Assembly: GCA_003153015.1 (NCBI GenBank)
Contig: PMBS01000063.1
Span: 1 to 52,081 of the forward strand
Direction: 5' to 3'
Source of the DNA: Myxococcales bacterium
GTDB taxonomy: Bacteria; Myxococcota_A; Polyangia; Fen-1088
DNA length: 52,081 bases
The stretch's first letter is position 1; every line of letters begins with the position of its first letter. The translations under genes and the position numbers were made by a program. Of this stretch, positions 34,903 to 44,330 are shown one piece after another. The notes below the pieces were generated by a model. It searched no databases. It was not told the DNA's origin and worked only from the letters and a program-made list of their open reading frames with translations.

Positions 34903-35462
34903 GCGCCCCGCAACTCAACCTGGGCGCGCTCGACGCGCCCTCGTGGGCAAACGGGCCGGGGCCTCGCGCGGTGGTATGGGTGCGCGGCTGCGCGCGACAC
35001 TGCCCGGGCTGCATCAATGCGCACCTGTGGGATCCGGAGCCGCGCCGGTTCGTCGACTGGGAGGAGATCGCAGGCTGGCTGGAGGCGTGGCCCGATCTGC
35101 GCGGGATCACCCTGAGCGGCGGGGAGCCATTTGCGCAAGCCAAGCCGCTCGCTTGCCTTGCACATCGGGTACGCGAGAAGGGTGGCGACGTGGTGGCCTT
35201 CAGTGGCCACACCTGCGATGAACTCGCGCGTGGCGAGATTCCCGGGGCCAAGGATCTTCTCGGGGAGACGGATCTACTCGTGGACGGTCCTTACCTCGCG
35301 GAGCAAAGCACCGAGCTGCCACTGCGCGGCTCGGCGAACCAGAAACTGCATTTCTTGACTGGCCGAATCCGCGCCGATGAGATCGAGGGGCTGCCGCGCA
35401 GGGAGTGGATCGGGGGGCTCGCGAGCGTGCGGGTGACAGGGTTCAATCCCTTCCCTCATTGA
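34899..35462 (+). CDS. NrdG-like radical SAM protein (4Fe-4S single-cluster type)
   Basis: 187 residues. It starts at an ATGA overlap, with AGGAGGAG nearby. The cluster motif is CARHCPGC (C31-x3-C35-x2-C38), the radical SAM signature. SGGEPF is the GGE-type SAM site, and LTGRI lies near the C-terminus. Its length is that of NrdG-type activases, which generate glycyl radicals or transfer radicals. No glycyl radical enzyme is nearby, so the target must be another partner, perhaps the coiled-coil or GTPase protein. Confidence 0.85.
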   Translation: MSAPQLNLGALDAPSWANGPGPRAVVWVRGCARHCPGCINAHLWDPEPRRFVDWEEIAGWLEAWPDLRGITLSGGEPFAQAKPLACLAHRVREKGGDVVAFSGHTCDELARGEIPGAKDLLGETDLLVDGPYLAEQSTELPLRGSANQKLHFLTGRIRADEIEGLPRREWIGGLASVRVTGFNPFPH

Positions 35463-35489
35463 CCAAGCGGATCTGAGGAGTCATCCGCA

Positions 35490-38240
35490 ATGCCTGAGAT
35501 TCTCGTACCGCCCAGCCGCGAAGAGATCGACCAGTCTCCTGTGGTACTCATTCTGTCTCATCGCGCAACTGGCAAGACAGCAACGCTCAACCACTGGATC
35601 AATGGGTTGGCGGTCTACAAGGTTTCTCGTCCGGAAGGAGGCGAGGTCAGCGTCACGCAGCTCCAGCGACCGCACATCGACCAAGCCAGTTACGACGTCA
35701 CGGAATACTGTGTGCGGGTCGGCCCCCACTGGATCGGAGTGGTTGATGTCCCAGGCGAGATCGTGAGCCGTGCGCCCCAAGAGATCGCTCTGGAGAGCAT
35801 TGGAATGTGGCGCGGGGATGTCGAGAAACTCCTGCCGCGTGTACGAGGCGTGCTCATCTGTATGGAGCCACCGAAAAAGAGGGAGGAAGGCGAGAAAAAG
35901 GGAGGAGTGGACGACGAGACGGCGTTCAACCAGGTCATCAAGACCACGACCGAGGCCGAGGCCAGGCCCAGAGACCGCCGCGACCTTGTGACCCGGCTGG
36001 TAGACACAGTAGCTCTCGCCCGGAGGAGTATGGACGTCCACGGCCGGCATCTGGACTGGGTGGTGCAGTTCAATTTCGCTGATCTGGTTGGCTTCCCCGA
36101 AGGGTTCGTGGAGGAATACGGGGCGGAGTTGGAGGGGATCTGGCCGGTACACGTCGCTCTTCCAACCCTCTGCAACGCCGACCCGGATGTGCTGGGCGAT
36201 CGCAAACGTCGCTTCAGGAGGATTCGCGACTTGTGCGAAAGGATCTACGGCGACCTTGTGGGCCCGGTGAGAAGGATTTCTGATGGAGACTACATCGCGC
36301 TGCTTGCAGGGCACCACACCTACCACGAGTTTCCAACCACGCACCGATCGCTCGCCCTGCTCTATTTTGTGGACCGCTGGTACGGCGAGCAAAGGCGGCA
36401 GGAACTCAACGAAGCCGATAGAGTCGCGACTAGGCATAAGCGTTGGCGGAAGATTGCCGCAGCTGCGATCCTGCTCATCGCTGGCGTCCTGGCAACCATC
36501 ATATGGCTTGTGGTGACTGCGTATTCGGACCCCAGTAGGCTGCCAAGTTTCCTCGCCGATCATTCTTGCCTGAGCGCACGCGAGAAGCCAGGTCCTGAGG
36601 ATTGCAACTGCTTGCCACGGCTGCTTGGCAAGTTGTCCGCGCAGACGCCCCTGGCCCAGCGCCTCGATTGGATCGAGCCCTTCTGGAGAGAGTGCTGGGG
36701 AGCGCCCGGTTTGTCTGCACAAGCCACGACCGGCCTCTATCACTTTGAGCTGCTGCGCAGCCTGGTCCACCCGGCGGACCTATGCCCGGCGCGCGCTCAG
36801 AAGGCCTTGCAGGCCGGGGCGAGGCTGGGTGCACTTCCCGACCCGCAGCCGCTTGCCCCGGCGATGACCGCCTCGGAGCAAGCCTACCTGAATTGGCTGG
36901 ACGCGCGCCTGGCGTCCCGTTCCACTGATCCCGTTCCCGCCTCTCTGCCCGATGGCGCCAGCCAGGAGGTGCGGGTTGTCGTCTATGAGGCAGCGGCAGT
37001 CCACGCCTGCCTGGAGGCATGGGGCGAAGCACGGCGGACAGGAAATTGGGAGCCGGTCACCGGGAGCGCGGCGCCCGAGCACGGAACCAAGTCCGTGAAG
37101 GGCTCCCGAACGAATCAGGCCGACTCTTCTGGAGCCTGTTCGCTCGTCATCCAACGGCTGCCTGAGACGCTTCGCACGCGCCTGCTGGTCGACGCACCGC
37201 CGTTCGAGGGCGTCAGTACGCTGCCGCGTTCGGTGCCCGATGCACCTGGACCAAAGCAGGCCTGCGACGGTCCCGCGGGGCTCGAAAGCCTGCTTCTCCA
37301 TGCGCCCCCACCCGACGGGTTCGTGCAGGCCAACCTCGCCGCCATCGCAGCCACCCCGGCGGACTTCTCAGCGCATCTGGCCAAGGCCGACGGCATCGAA
37401 GCCGCGCATCGTGAGTTGCTCAAACTGCTCGGTCCCGAATCGTCCCCCGGCGCCGCGGTGAACGCTGCGCGCGCCCTTGGCCAGACCGAAGCTGATTCTT
37501 TGGCCGCGGTATTGCGCCAGCCCTGGCGCAATACCGCAGACGGAAAGGTAATGAGCGGCAAAGCCGGTCGTCGGGGCTATGGTCGCTTGCCCTGGTTCCC
37601 CATGTCCCGCGCTGCTCGCATTGCCTGCGGCTTGACCCAGGACCCCGCGACTGCGGGCTTTCCCCTCTCGCCGATCAGCCCTTCTGATCGCGAGATGGCG
37701 CTCGCCAAGTTCGCCCGGATCCTGCTCGATTTCTCGAAACGGTTGAAGGATCTCGAGTGGGCCAGTTGCTCGGCCCAGGTGCAATGGACGCTTTACCGGG
37801 GCAAGCGCCGGTCCTCGCCGGAAGCCGCCCGCAGCTCACTGCTGCAGGAGCTGGGGCGGCTGGCGGCGCAGTCGCAGGGGCGCGAACCCGCCGATCAGAT
37901 GCGTTGCCAGCTAGACGCCGACAGGGGCGAGGATGTGCTTGCCCTTCTCGACCAGATCGCCCAGCGGGATCGCTCCGCGGCCACCGCCTGCGCGCGGCGG
38001 GCGTTCTACAGGCTCCTGCAGAAGGAGGAGATCGACGCCGCAGAGGCGCTCTTGGTCGTGTACGCGCCCCTGCTGACCCCCGGCGAACGTGACGCCACGG
38101 AGAGGCTCATCGTCGCATTGCGCAGCCCAGAAAAACCCTCGAAGGAAGCGCTCGAGAAGCTCTTCGCCGACCTGCGCACTTCCGAATCCGGGGGAGACGT
38201 GGGGGTGATGATTGAGGCTCTGGAGAAGAGGCTTCAGTGA
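35490..38240 (+). CDS. Membrane-anchored TRAFAC-like GTPase with long C-terminal domain
   Basis: 916 residues. The N-terminal region has a P-loop-like SHRATGKT (23-30; the first Gly is Ser), DVPGE (D86-G89) as a G3-like switch motif, and a segment QFNFADL that may take the place of NKxD. A single membrane helix lies at about 322-344, just after a basic stretch. The 570-residue region after it is helical and unrecognised. GTPases fused to or paired with GAP1-like proteins are known in predicted conflict systems of multicellular bacteria. The next gene overlaps by ATGA and may be that partner. GTP specificity is inferred. Confidence 0.7.
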   Translation: MPEILVPPSREEIDQSPVVLILSHRATGKTATLNHWINGLAVYKVSRPEGGEVSVTQLQRPHIDQASYDVTEYCVRVGPHWIGVVDVPGEIVSRAPQEIALESIGMWRGDVEKLLPRVRGVLICMEPPKKREEGEKKGGVDDETAFNQVIKTTTEAEARPRDRRDLVTRLVDTVALARRSMDVHGRHLDWVVQFNFADLVGFPEGFVEEYGAELEGIWPVHVALPTLCNADPDVLGDRKRRFRRIRDLCERIYGDLVGPVRRISDGDYIALLAGHHTYHEFPTTHRSLALLYFVDRWYGEQRRQELNEADRVATRHKRWRKIAAAAILLIAGVLATIIWLVVTAYSDPSRLPSFLADHSCLSAREKPGPEDCNCLPRLLGKLSAQTPLAQRLDWIEPFWRECWGAPGLSAQATTGLYHFELLRSLVHPADLCPARAQKALQAGARLGALPDPQPLAPAMTASEQAYLNWLDARLASRSTDPVPASLPDGASQEVRVVVYEAAAVHACLEAWGEARRTGNWEPVTGSAAPEHGTKSVKGSRTNQADSSGACSLVIQRLPETLRTRLLVDAPPFEGVSTLPRSVPDAPGPKQACDGPAGLESLLLHAPPPDGFVQANLAAIAATPADFSAHLAKADGIEAAHRELLKLLGPESSPGAAVNAARALGQTEADSLAAVLRQPWRNTADGKVMSGKAGRRGYGRLPWFPMSRAARIACGLTQDPATAGFPLSPISPSDREMALAKFARILLDFSKRLKDLEWASCSAQVQWTLYRGKRRSSPEAARSSLLQELGRLAAQSQGREPADQMRCQLDADRGEDVLALLDQIAQRDRSAATACARRAFYRLLQKEEIDAAEALLVVYAPLLTPGERDATERLIVALRSPEKPSKEALEKLFADLRTSESGGDVGVMIEALEKRLQ

Positions 38241-40012
38241 GCGACACCATCCATCGATTCGTCACCGGCTACGGCGCGCAGGGCTACACCATGCTCGAAC
38301 GTTCCTCGGGCGGGGAGGCCGTAATCGGCCGCATTCTCAACGAACTAGGCTTGTGGACGTTCTCGGCAGATGCGCTAGGCGTCCTAGTCGGCTGCCTCGG
38401 TCGGCCGGATACCGATGGGGTGCTGTTCGCCGCCCGCCAGCGGGTCGTGTGGCCGATCGGCGGTGGCCGCTCGCACGTGGAGCGAGTGGTCGCGGCCGCG
38501 AAGTGGTCATCCGCGACCCCCATCCCCGTTGAGGACCTGCTGGCCCGCAGCCGATTCGAGCTACCGCAGGAACCGGAATCGCCCGTGGACGCCGCGGCGG
38601 AGCCGTCTCCCACCGACGCACCGATACCAGAGCGCGAGCCAGCCTCGGCCACGGTTTCGGTTGAGCCGGCCTTTCCCGAGTCCCAACCGGAGACCAACCT
38701 CCCCATCGAGGCTCCGGGAAGCCCGTCGCAAGTCCCGGCGAACTCCGCAAGACCTGCGGGCACAAGCGAGGAGATCGTACGCACCGCTGCGGTGGAGAGC
38801 ACGCCGATTCCTGGAACCGTGGTTGCTCACAAGGACAATCTACCCGCGAAACAAGACGGGAAGGGCAGGCCATTGCAGGCGCCGTTCATGGTGGCTGGCG
38901 ACGACGAGGCCTTCGCGCGGTTGGTCTGCGGCGGCGTGGCGGAGCGCGCTTCTTCGCACGACACCGAGACGGACCTTCGCGAGGCGCTGCGGCTGCGCGC
39001 CCTCATTCCCGAAGCACTGCGCACCTCGGTGGCTCTCGCGGTGGGGTTGGCCCCTTCGTCGGCCCCGGTGCGCAAGCCGGCGATCGTGATCGGGAGAAAC
39101 CGCGGTCGGCCGGGGCCCGCATTGGACGCGACGGGCCGCCTCTTCCAGAGGTGGTGGCTGGGCCGACAGCGAGACTTCGACGCCCAAGAGGCTCCTGCTG
39201 CGGCGGCGGTGATCCTCGCTGGAGAGGACAAGCCGCTTGATGCGAGGGGACGCCTCTGCCTTGCGGCCGCAGATGTGTTTGTCGATCAGGCGTTGCAAGG
39301 ACAGAGACTGCCTGAAGATCTTGCTGCCGTGGCCTGGAATTGCGCCGCCGCGCCCGAGTTCCTTCATCGTCTGCGCCAGCGCCTCTTGTCGCTTGGCGAT
39401 GACCAAGCCCGGCAGGCCACGCAGTACCTTGCCGTCTGGTGGTCGCGCGGAATGGGGGGCTCGACCGCTCGAGGTGGGCTCTCGGTCCTTGGCGCCGCAC
39501 TCGCAGAGATGGACTGGGGCGAGTGGTGCCATCTCTCCCCACGCCAGGAGGCCATTCTCCCCTGGTTCCGCCACGCTGTGCCCGCCCAGGACAGCCCGGC
39601 TGCGCTACTCGAAGGCTATCTGGGAGGGGCTCTCTCGGTGTTGGCAGAGAGCCCGCTGGTCCATGGTGAAGAACTTCGACAGGCGCTCTCCCGCCGCTCC
39701 GAAGCTCGAAATCTGTTCGAGAATGTCTCCCACTCGTTGCGACGATTGACCCAGGGATCCGACGTCGGTACGCTCGGCTGGCAACTGAGTCATTTGGCGT
39801 TGTCATCGCAGGCCGAGGCGGGTTGGGACTGCACCGCCTCGCCGAAAGTGGGGGTTGGCGGCACGAGCCTGTCCGCGGAGACCCTGGCGGCGACTCTGGA
39901 GGATCTGCTCGCGCGTGCACGCGCCAACCGCTCCTTCCTAACTGATGCGATCCCCACCGCGGCGTCTCGCCTGCTGGGCGCCGCCGGCGGAGAGAAAAGG
40001 CGCGAGACTTGA
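38237..40012 (+). CDS. Putative GTPase-associated protein (GAP1-like N-terminus)
   Basis: 591 residues. The start IHRFVTGYGAQGYTMLERSS resembles the N-terminal domain of GTPase-associated protein 1 families. A Pro/Glu-rich linker (about 110-215) separates it from a helical C-terminal region (about 250-580). There is no membrane helix. Its ATGA overlap with the GTPase gene supports a physical pair. The family call is by pattern only. Confidence 0.55.
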   Translation: MSDTIHRFVTGYGAQGYTMLERSSGGEAVIGRILNELGLWTFSADALGVLVGCLGRPDTDGVLFAARQRVVWPIGGGRSHVERVVAAAKWSSATPIPVEDLLARSRFELPQEPESPVDAAAEPSPTDAPIPEREPASATVSVEPAFPESQPETNLPIEAPGSPSQVPANSARPAGTSEEIVRTAAVESTPIPGTVVAHKDNLPAKQDGKGRPLQAPFMVAGDDEAFARLVCGGVAERASSHDTETDLREALRLRALIPEALRTSVALAVGLAPSSAPVRKPAIVIGRNRGRPGPALDATGRLFQRWWLGRQRDFDAQEAPAAAAVILAGEDKPLDARGRLCLAAADVFVDQALQGQRLPEDLAAVAWNCAAAPEFLHRLRQRLLSLGDDQARQATQYLAVWWSRGMGGSTARGGLSVLGAALAEMDWGEWCHLSPRQEAILPWFRHAVPAQDSPAALLEGYLGGALSVLAESPLVHGEELRQALSRRSEARNLFENVSHSLRRLTQGSDVGTLGWQLSHLALSSQAEAGWDCTASPKVGVGGTSLSAETLAATLEDLLARARANRSFLTDAIPTAASRLLGAAGGEKRRET

Positions 40013-40172
40013 GGCCGCCGCCGCTCACTCGCGCCTATCCGGTGCCAAGAAGAAATCGAGAAGGACCAGAGTCGGGTTGGCTGGAGAAGATGGCGGCGAC
40101 CTGCGGAGCACGGAAAAGTGTAGACGCGCCCAGGTGAGCAGCACGAAGGACGAGTCCTGCGGGTCGGCACTG

Positions 40173-40577
40173 CTACGGCCCGGTGTGCTTCCCTGCCTCG
40201 AGTCTGATCTTCCCGCTTTGCAGAGCGACCGCCTGCCGGAGATCCGCGATGGCGCGCGAGACGCCCAGGGATTCGAAGTGGCTACGGCTCGCGGGTAGCG
40301 CCTTCAGATGGGCGATCACCGCTTGCCCCGCCGTCTCGATATCCTGGCAGTCCTCTGGTAGCACGAAGGCGGTCAGCGCCGCGATGGCGGCGTCGTAGCC
40401 TTGGCGGGCGACCTGCTCCATCCTTTCGCACATGTCAGCGGAGTCCCGGTAGTAGCCGCCAGCCTGATCGGCCAGAGCCCGTTCGTCAGCCCGGGACAGA
40501 AAATCGCGTGCGCCGGCTCGGCCGGCCAGGGTCCGAGAAACGGCTTCCTTCCAGTGATGTTGGAGGGTCTGGTTCAT
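40173..40577 (-). CDS. Small helical hypothetical protein
   Basis: 134 residues, all helical by appearance (HHWKEAVSRTLAGR, MCERMEQVARQGYDAAIAAL, SRAIADLRQAVALQ). The start at 40577 has GAAGGAGA six bases upstream and an ECF-type promoter 20 bp upstream. Unknown function; it may bind nucleic acid or protein as a bundle. Confidence 0.7.
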   Translation of the reverse strand: MNQTLQHHWKEAVSRTLAGRAGARDFLSRADERALADQAGGYYRDSADMCERMEQVARQGYDAAIAALTAFVLPEDCQDIETAGQAVIAHLKALPASRSHFESLGVSRAIADLRQAVALQSGKIRLEAGKHTGP

Positions 40578-40596
40578 GATTCTCCTTCGCACCAAA

Positions 40597-40624
40597 GGAC
40601 GCCTTCGCGCCGTTTTTCCTGACA
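40597..40624 (-). promoter_or_regulatory. ECF-type promoter (TGTCAG-N16-GCGTCC)
   Basis: On the minus strand, TGTCAG (40624-40619), 16 bases, GCGTCC (40602-40597), 20 bp before the ATG at 40577. It is divergent to the copy at 40754. Confidence 0.65.
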
Positions 40625-40753
40625 TCCGGCTGCCTCGACGATTGTTCGCCCAGTCGCTCGATGGCAATTCGGAACTGGTCGCACCTCGCGACAATGAAGC
40701 GCCTTGTGACAGCGGCTGTCGACGGGGCCGCCTGTACCGGCGGCTCTCGCGGG

Positions 40754-40781
40754 TGTCAGGGAAGCCCGCGGGGCAGCGTCC
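40754..40781 (+). promoter_or_regulatory. ECF-type promoter (TGTCAG-N16-GCGTCC)
   Basis: A consensus copy: TGTCAG 40754-40759, 16 bases, GCGTCC 40776-40781, 83 bp before the ATG at 40865. Confidence 0.65.
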
Positions 40782-40864
40782 CAACGATAGAAGGAAACCA
40801 CGGAGGTTCACATGATGTCTGCCGCCTGCATCCGTTCCGAGCCGCACTTCACCGGGAGGCGGTC

Positions 40865-41176
40865 ATGACTTCCCGGAAGCTGCGGTCCAGGCTGCGCTGG
40901 TTCCAGTTCGTGTGCCTGGCCACTATGCCGACGCTGATCGTTTGGGGCGCCCAGCACAACCTGTGGCTGGCCCTCAGTGCCACGGCGATGTTGGCCGCGA
41001 TCGTCGGTTCCCTCGAATGCATCCTCACCTGGACAGACAGAATCATGGAGGCCATGGCGACCTACAAGAACCTGCTCAATTCCAATCGGGCGCTCATCCG
41101 GATGATGCTTGATGTCGCGCACAGCTACGCACGGAAGGAGGATAGCGTCAGCCGCCGGCCAAGCGTGTTCAACTGA
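40865..41176 (+). CDS. Small two-helix membrane protein (SLATT-like)
   Basis: 103 residues. Two hydrophobic helices, about 14-31 (FQFVCLATMPTLIVWG) and about 35-58 (LWLALSATAMLAAIVGSLECI), are followed by a basic helical tail (MATYKNLLNSNRALIRMM). The shape resembles SLATT/DUF4231 membrane effectors, which are proposed to form pores in conflict systems. GGAGG sits five bases before the start. The family call is tentative. Confidence 0.6.
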   Translation: MTSRKLRSRLRWFQFVCLATMPTLIVWGAQHNLWLALSATAMLAAIVGSLECILTWTDRIMEAMATYKNLLNSNRALIRMMLDVAHSYARKEDSVSRRPSVFN

Positions 41177-41211
41177 AAGCTTCTGACGCAGGCAAGGCAC
41201 CCTCGGTGCAG

Positions 41212-41949
41212 TTACTCGGCACTCAGGCGCTCGATCACGAACCGGAACGCGTTGCGAACGGTGTCATTGGCGGCGTAGTCGGCGAACTTGTGCTGGCCGG
41301 GACGCATCGCCATCGCGCGGGCGTGCAGCGGGCGGAGCTGAGTGGCCACCGTCTGGGGCGGTGCCACGACGCTGTCCGAATCGTTGCGAAAGATGGCGAT
41401 CTCGGTGGGCCGTGCACCTGCGCCCCTGAGCCGCTCCAACAACGTGCGGTTGTCGGCCGCTGCCTGGTGGACTCCCGCCGACCCGAAAACGGCCAGTGCA
41501 CGCGCCTCGGCCACAATGGCCAGGTGGGTCGCGTAGCCGGCCCCGGCCGAGTAGCCCACGCAGGCCAACGCGGCCGGCGGTGCGCCCAGTTCAGTGCAAA
41601 GCTCGCCGTCGAAGTGATCGACGAAGTACTCGTGTCCCTCGCCCCCGCTGTCAATCGGGCACGGACATATGAGGGCGTCCAGGCTGGGCAACGGCTGCAG
41701 TTCCAGCGCACGGGCCAGTTCGTTCACGATGGGGGTAGGTTCCGTCCCGTATTGCGCGAGGTAGGTCTGTCGATTGGTTGCGCCGCCGATGTAGACCAGC
41801 AGCGGCGCGGCCCCCGCGGTTTTTCCGAAGCGATACAGGTTTGCGTACGCCTGTACCCTGGGCGGCTCCCTGGGGAAAGTCAGCCGGCGCGGTTTCGGAA
41901 TCGGCGTCATTCGACGTGACCATTCTGGGGCCGAGATCTCTTGCCACAT
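41212..41949 (-). CDS. Alpha/beta-hydrolase-fold protein
   Basis: 245 residues from ATG 41949; ATG 41910 is an alternative. 41949 was chosen because it follows the upstream stop as TAGGATG, a coupling arrangement. The nucleophile elbow is GYSAG (Ser134 in this numbering). A plausible acid is in FRNDSDSV and a histidine is in RPGQHKF near the C-terminus, so an esterase or related activity is likely. There is no signal peptide. It is the last gene of the PP2C-PcfJ-hydrolase operon. Confidence 0.7.
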   Translation of the reverse strand: MWQEISAPEWSRRMTPIPKPRRLTFPREPPRVQAYANLYRFGKTAGAAPLLVYIGGATNRQTYLAQYGTEPTPIVNELARALELQPLPSLDALICPCPIDSGGEGHEYFVDHFDGELCTELGAPPAALACVGYSAGAGYATHLAIVAEARALAVFGSAGVHQAAADNRTLLERLRGAGARPTEIAIFRNDSDSVVAPPQTVATQLRPLHARAMAMRPGQHKFADYAANDTVRNAFRFVIERLSAE

Positions 41950-41950
41950 C

Positions 41951-43522
41951 CTACACAAAGAAACGGTTCTGATGCCTCACGAAGCGCCCGCGCAGTCTGG
42001 GGCGGCGGCCGCTGCTGCGGCATTCGAGCACTTCGTTCAGGTCAGCCAGCCACGCGCCCAGGACATCGGACTCGTCGAGCGTCAGGACTCGGTTGGCCAC
42101 GCCGGTTGCCTGTGCCATGACCATGCCGTCGCCAGATGGGCAGAGCTGGATCGTCACCGGCGCTCTGGCGAGATCGCCGTGAAAGAACAGTGAACTGCCC
42201 TGAAGGCCGGCGTCCACATAGGTGCCCACGCAATTACGCATGCGCCAGGACTCGTTGGCCAGATCCCCTGCGGTCGCAAGCAGTCGGACCCGGTTGTCTC
42301 CTTGACGCCAGTCCTCGCAGCCTTGGACCGCTTCAGTTGCAAGAGGCGTCGCGGCCGGCATACGCGAGGCATTCGCGCCCCGCCAGCTCGTTCGGTGCCA
42401 CCTCTCGCTCTCGGCGAACAATCCGGCCGGATCTGTCCTGCGCGCGGGCACGCGGCCTGTCGCAGCCAGGTAGTCGACCAGATCGGATAGCTTGGCACCG
42501 AGCTGGTCGGTTTCAGTGTTGCCGTCGCGGCGGCAGAGCCTCGCGATGGCGCATGCGTGGCCAGACGCGAACTGGGACAGGCCGGTCCTTTGCGCCGCGT
42601 TCAGCCTGGTGTCTCTGGCCGCCTGGCCCGCGGCTGGCATGACTTCGAACCAGGTGAGGTTCTCTCCAAATGCTTCTGGGATGTCCTCCGCGATGATCGT
42701 CCCGGGGTGGGGCGTCCGCAAGAGCTGTGCGGGCACGAGCGGTCCCGCACGACGGATTCGCAGGCGCTGGGCTGCCTTGCCCTGGGTGCAGATTTGCCCT
42801 GTCTCCTCGGGCAACGAGGCCAGCCACGCATCGACCGCCGTGGTGAGAACCCGCTTGAGGGCCATGCCCTCGCGAAGCTGCGAGACGATCCGTCGGCTAG
42901 CCGACTCGTCGCCTGCGTTGGGCAGGTGGCTCGCCACGATCAGGACGCCCGGGCACGTATGGGCAGCCTGCGCCACACGTTTCGCACTGTCGTTGACCAC
43001 GTTTTCGTAGACAAGCCAGCGCAGACCGTGCCCGAAGGGAAACCGGGCGGCAATCTGCCGGCCAAGCGGGTCCAACTGCGCCAGAAGGTGCTCGTGTATG
43101 AGTTCCAGGTCGCGCGAGACGCGGGCGCGATCCTCGCGCGTGCTGCGCGCCCGAAGGCACAGGTTGTCCAGCCGGCCCGAGAAGAAACAGCGGCTCCAGG
43201 TCGAGGCTCCCGAATCGGTCGACAGATCCGCCCCATACGTCGGTTGTCCCGCAATGCCGGCCGGTCGCTGCATGCGGACCTCCAAGCCCCACAGGCCGCC
43301 ATCGGCTGCCTCGCCGGAGAACCATCCCGGCGGGCCGCACACCTGGACGCGCGCCCCTGAACGCGTCAGGGCGAACCTGCACACCAGCCGTGACCGCGAC
43401 GACAGGGGCGTGCTCCAGGCGCGATGCGCCCCGGGCCCGAAGTCCAGGTCCATCTGCACACGGTGCAGATCGCGACTGGCCAGCGCGGGGATAGAATTGC
43501 TCACGGCTGGCGCCGGCATCAT
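41951..43522 (-). CDS. PcfJ-like protein
   Basis: 523 residues. The C-terminal region (about 415-505) matches the PcfJ domain of mobile elements and phages: WRMRNCVGTYVDAGL, SSLFFHG, APVTIQL, then AQATGVANR and WLADLNEV. The first 400 residues are helical and unrecognised. ATG 43522 overlaps the stop of the PP2C gene as ATGA. PcfJ proteins are carried on mobile elements and phages; their function is unknown. Confidence 0.75.
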   Translation of the reverse strand: MMPAPAVSNSIPALASRDLHRVQMDLDFGPGAHRAWSTPLSSRSRLVCRFALTRSGARVQVCGPPGWFSGEAADGGLWGLEVRMQRPAGIAGQPTYGADLSTDSGASTWSRCFFSGRLDNLCLRARSTREDRARVSRDLELIHEHLLAQLDPLGRQIAARFPFGHGLRWLVYENVVNDSAKRVAQAAHTCPGVLIVASHLPNAGDESASRRIVSQLREGMALKRVLTTAVDAWLASLPEETGQICTQGKAAQRLRIRRAGPLVPAQLLRTPHPGTIIAEDIPEAFGENLTWFEVMPAAGQAARDTRLNAAQRTGLSQFASGHACAIARLCRRDGNTETDQLGAKLSDLVDYLAATGRVPARRTDPAGLFAESERWHRTSWRGANASRMPAATPLATEAVQGCEDWRQGDNRVRLLATAGDLANESWRMRNCVGTYVDAGLQGSSLFFHGDLARAPVTIQLCPSGDGMVMAQATGVANRVLTLDESDVLGAWLADLNEVLECRSSGRRPRLRGRFVRHQNRFFV

Positions 43523-44247
43523 TCGTCCCAAGCTTCAAGTTCGATGACCATGGCCGTGATGTCGTCCAGCGAGCCGCGCGCCCGCGCTCGCTCGGCCAGC
43601 AGCCGAGCGGCGGCCTCGGGATCGACCGCCTCTTCGTCTAGCAGCACGTCGCGTACGTCGTGGGTCCTCATGGCTTTGGGGATAATGCCGTCGCTGACCA
43701 GCACGATGCTTTCGCCCACTGCCAGCTTGACCGGGATGTGATGTATCGCCATGTCCTCGCCGCAGCCGAGGTAGTTGACGATGCCTCGCCCGGCCACGTC
43801 CTGCGGGGTCAAGCGCGTGATCTCCTTGTCGTCGAAGCGCATGCCCACTGTGTCGCCTGCGTGAAAGATGTGCACCAACTCCTCTGGGGAGAACCAGGCG
43901 ACGGTGAATGCCGCCGCGCCCAGTGGTCGGTTCGTGCCCTCGATCATTCCCCAGCCGTTGATCTCGTTGTTGCAGTCCATGATCAGCTGGCGCAATCCCT
44001 GAGCCGTGGCGGGGTGGTCGCCCGGCTTGCGGTAGAAGTCCTTCAGCCAGTCGGCCAGGCACTGTGCAGCGTTCATGCCGCGGGGAGCGTCACCTACACC
44101 GTCCATAACCGCGAAGAGATGTCCCCGTCCCGCCCTGGCCACCAGCGCTGCCCGGTTGGTCAACATCGCAGTGCGATCTTCGTACGGCTTGCCAGCCGCG
44201 GCGTGGTTCTTGCCAGTGAACCATTTGACTCCGCTCAATGTCTCCAT
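43519..44247 (-). CDS. PP2C-family Ser/Thr protein phosphatase
   Basis: 242 residues. The start at 44247 follows the ECF-type promoter by nine bp. PP2C motifs are present in order: YEDR (22-25), FAVMDGVGD (D49), HAGDTVGMRF, VLVSDG, then LDDITAMVIEL with the C-terminal Asp pair. It should dephosphorylate Ser/Thr in a metal-dependent way and could antagonise the kinases encoded elsewhere in the island. It heads an operon with PcfJ and a hydrolase. Confidence 0.85.
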   Translation of the reverse strand: METLSGVKWFTGKNHAAAGKPYEDRTAMLTNRAALVARAGRGHLFAVMDGVGDAPRGMNAAQCLADWLKDFYRKPGDHPATAQGLRQLIMDCNNEINGWGMIEGTNRPLGAAAFTVAWFSPEELVHIFHAGDTVGMRFDDKEITRLTPQDVAGRGIVNYLGCGEDMAIHHIPVKLAVGESIVLVSDGIIPKAMRTHDVRDVLLDEEAVDPEAAARLLAERARARGSLDDITAMVIELEAWDE

Positions 44248-44256
44248 GGATAGCCT

Positions 44257-44284
44257 GGACGCCAGAGAACGCGAGCCTCTGACA
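44257..44284 (-). promoter_or_regulatory. ECF-type promoter (TGTCAG-N16-GCGTCC)
   Basis: A consensus copy on the minus strand: TGTCAG (44284-44279), 16 bases, GCGTCC (44262-44257), directly before the PP2C gene. Confidence 0.65.
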
Positions 44285-44304
44285 TTTGGACAGGCCGAGC
44301 AAGC

Positions 44305-44321
44305 CCCGAAATTGAGTCGGG
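44305..44321. repeat. CCCGA-N7-TCGGG inverted repeat downstream of the ClpP-like gene
   Basis: CCCGA (44305-44309) and TCGGG (44317-44321) with a seven-base loop, inside a block of about 40 bp that is also found at about 45040-45090. It lies just after the ClpP-like stop codon and could be a weak terminator of the cassette. Confidence 0.5.
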
Positions 44322-44330
44322 ATAGCCCTG

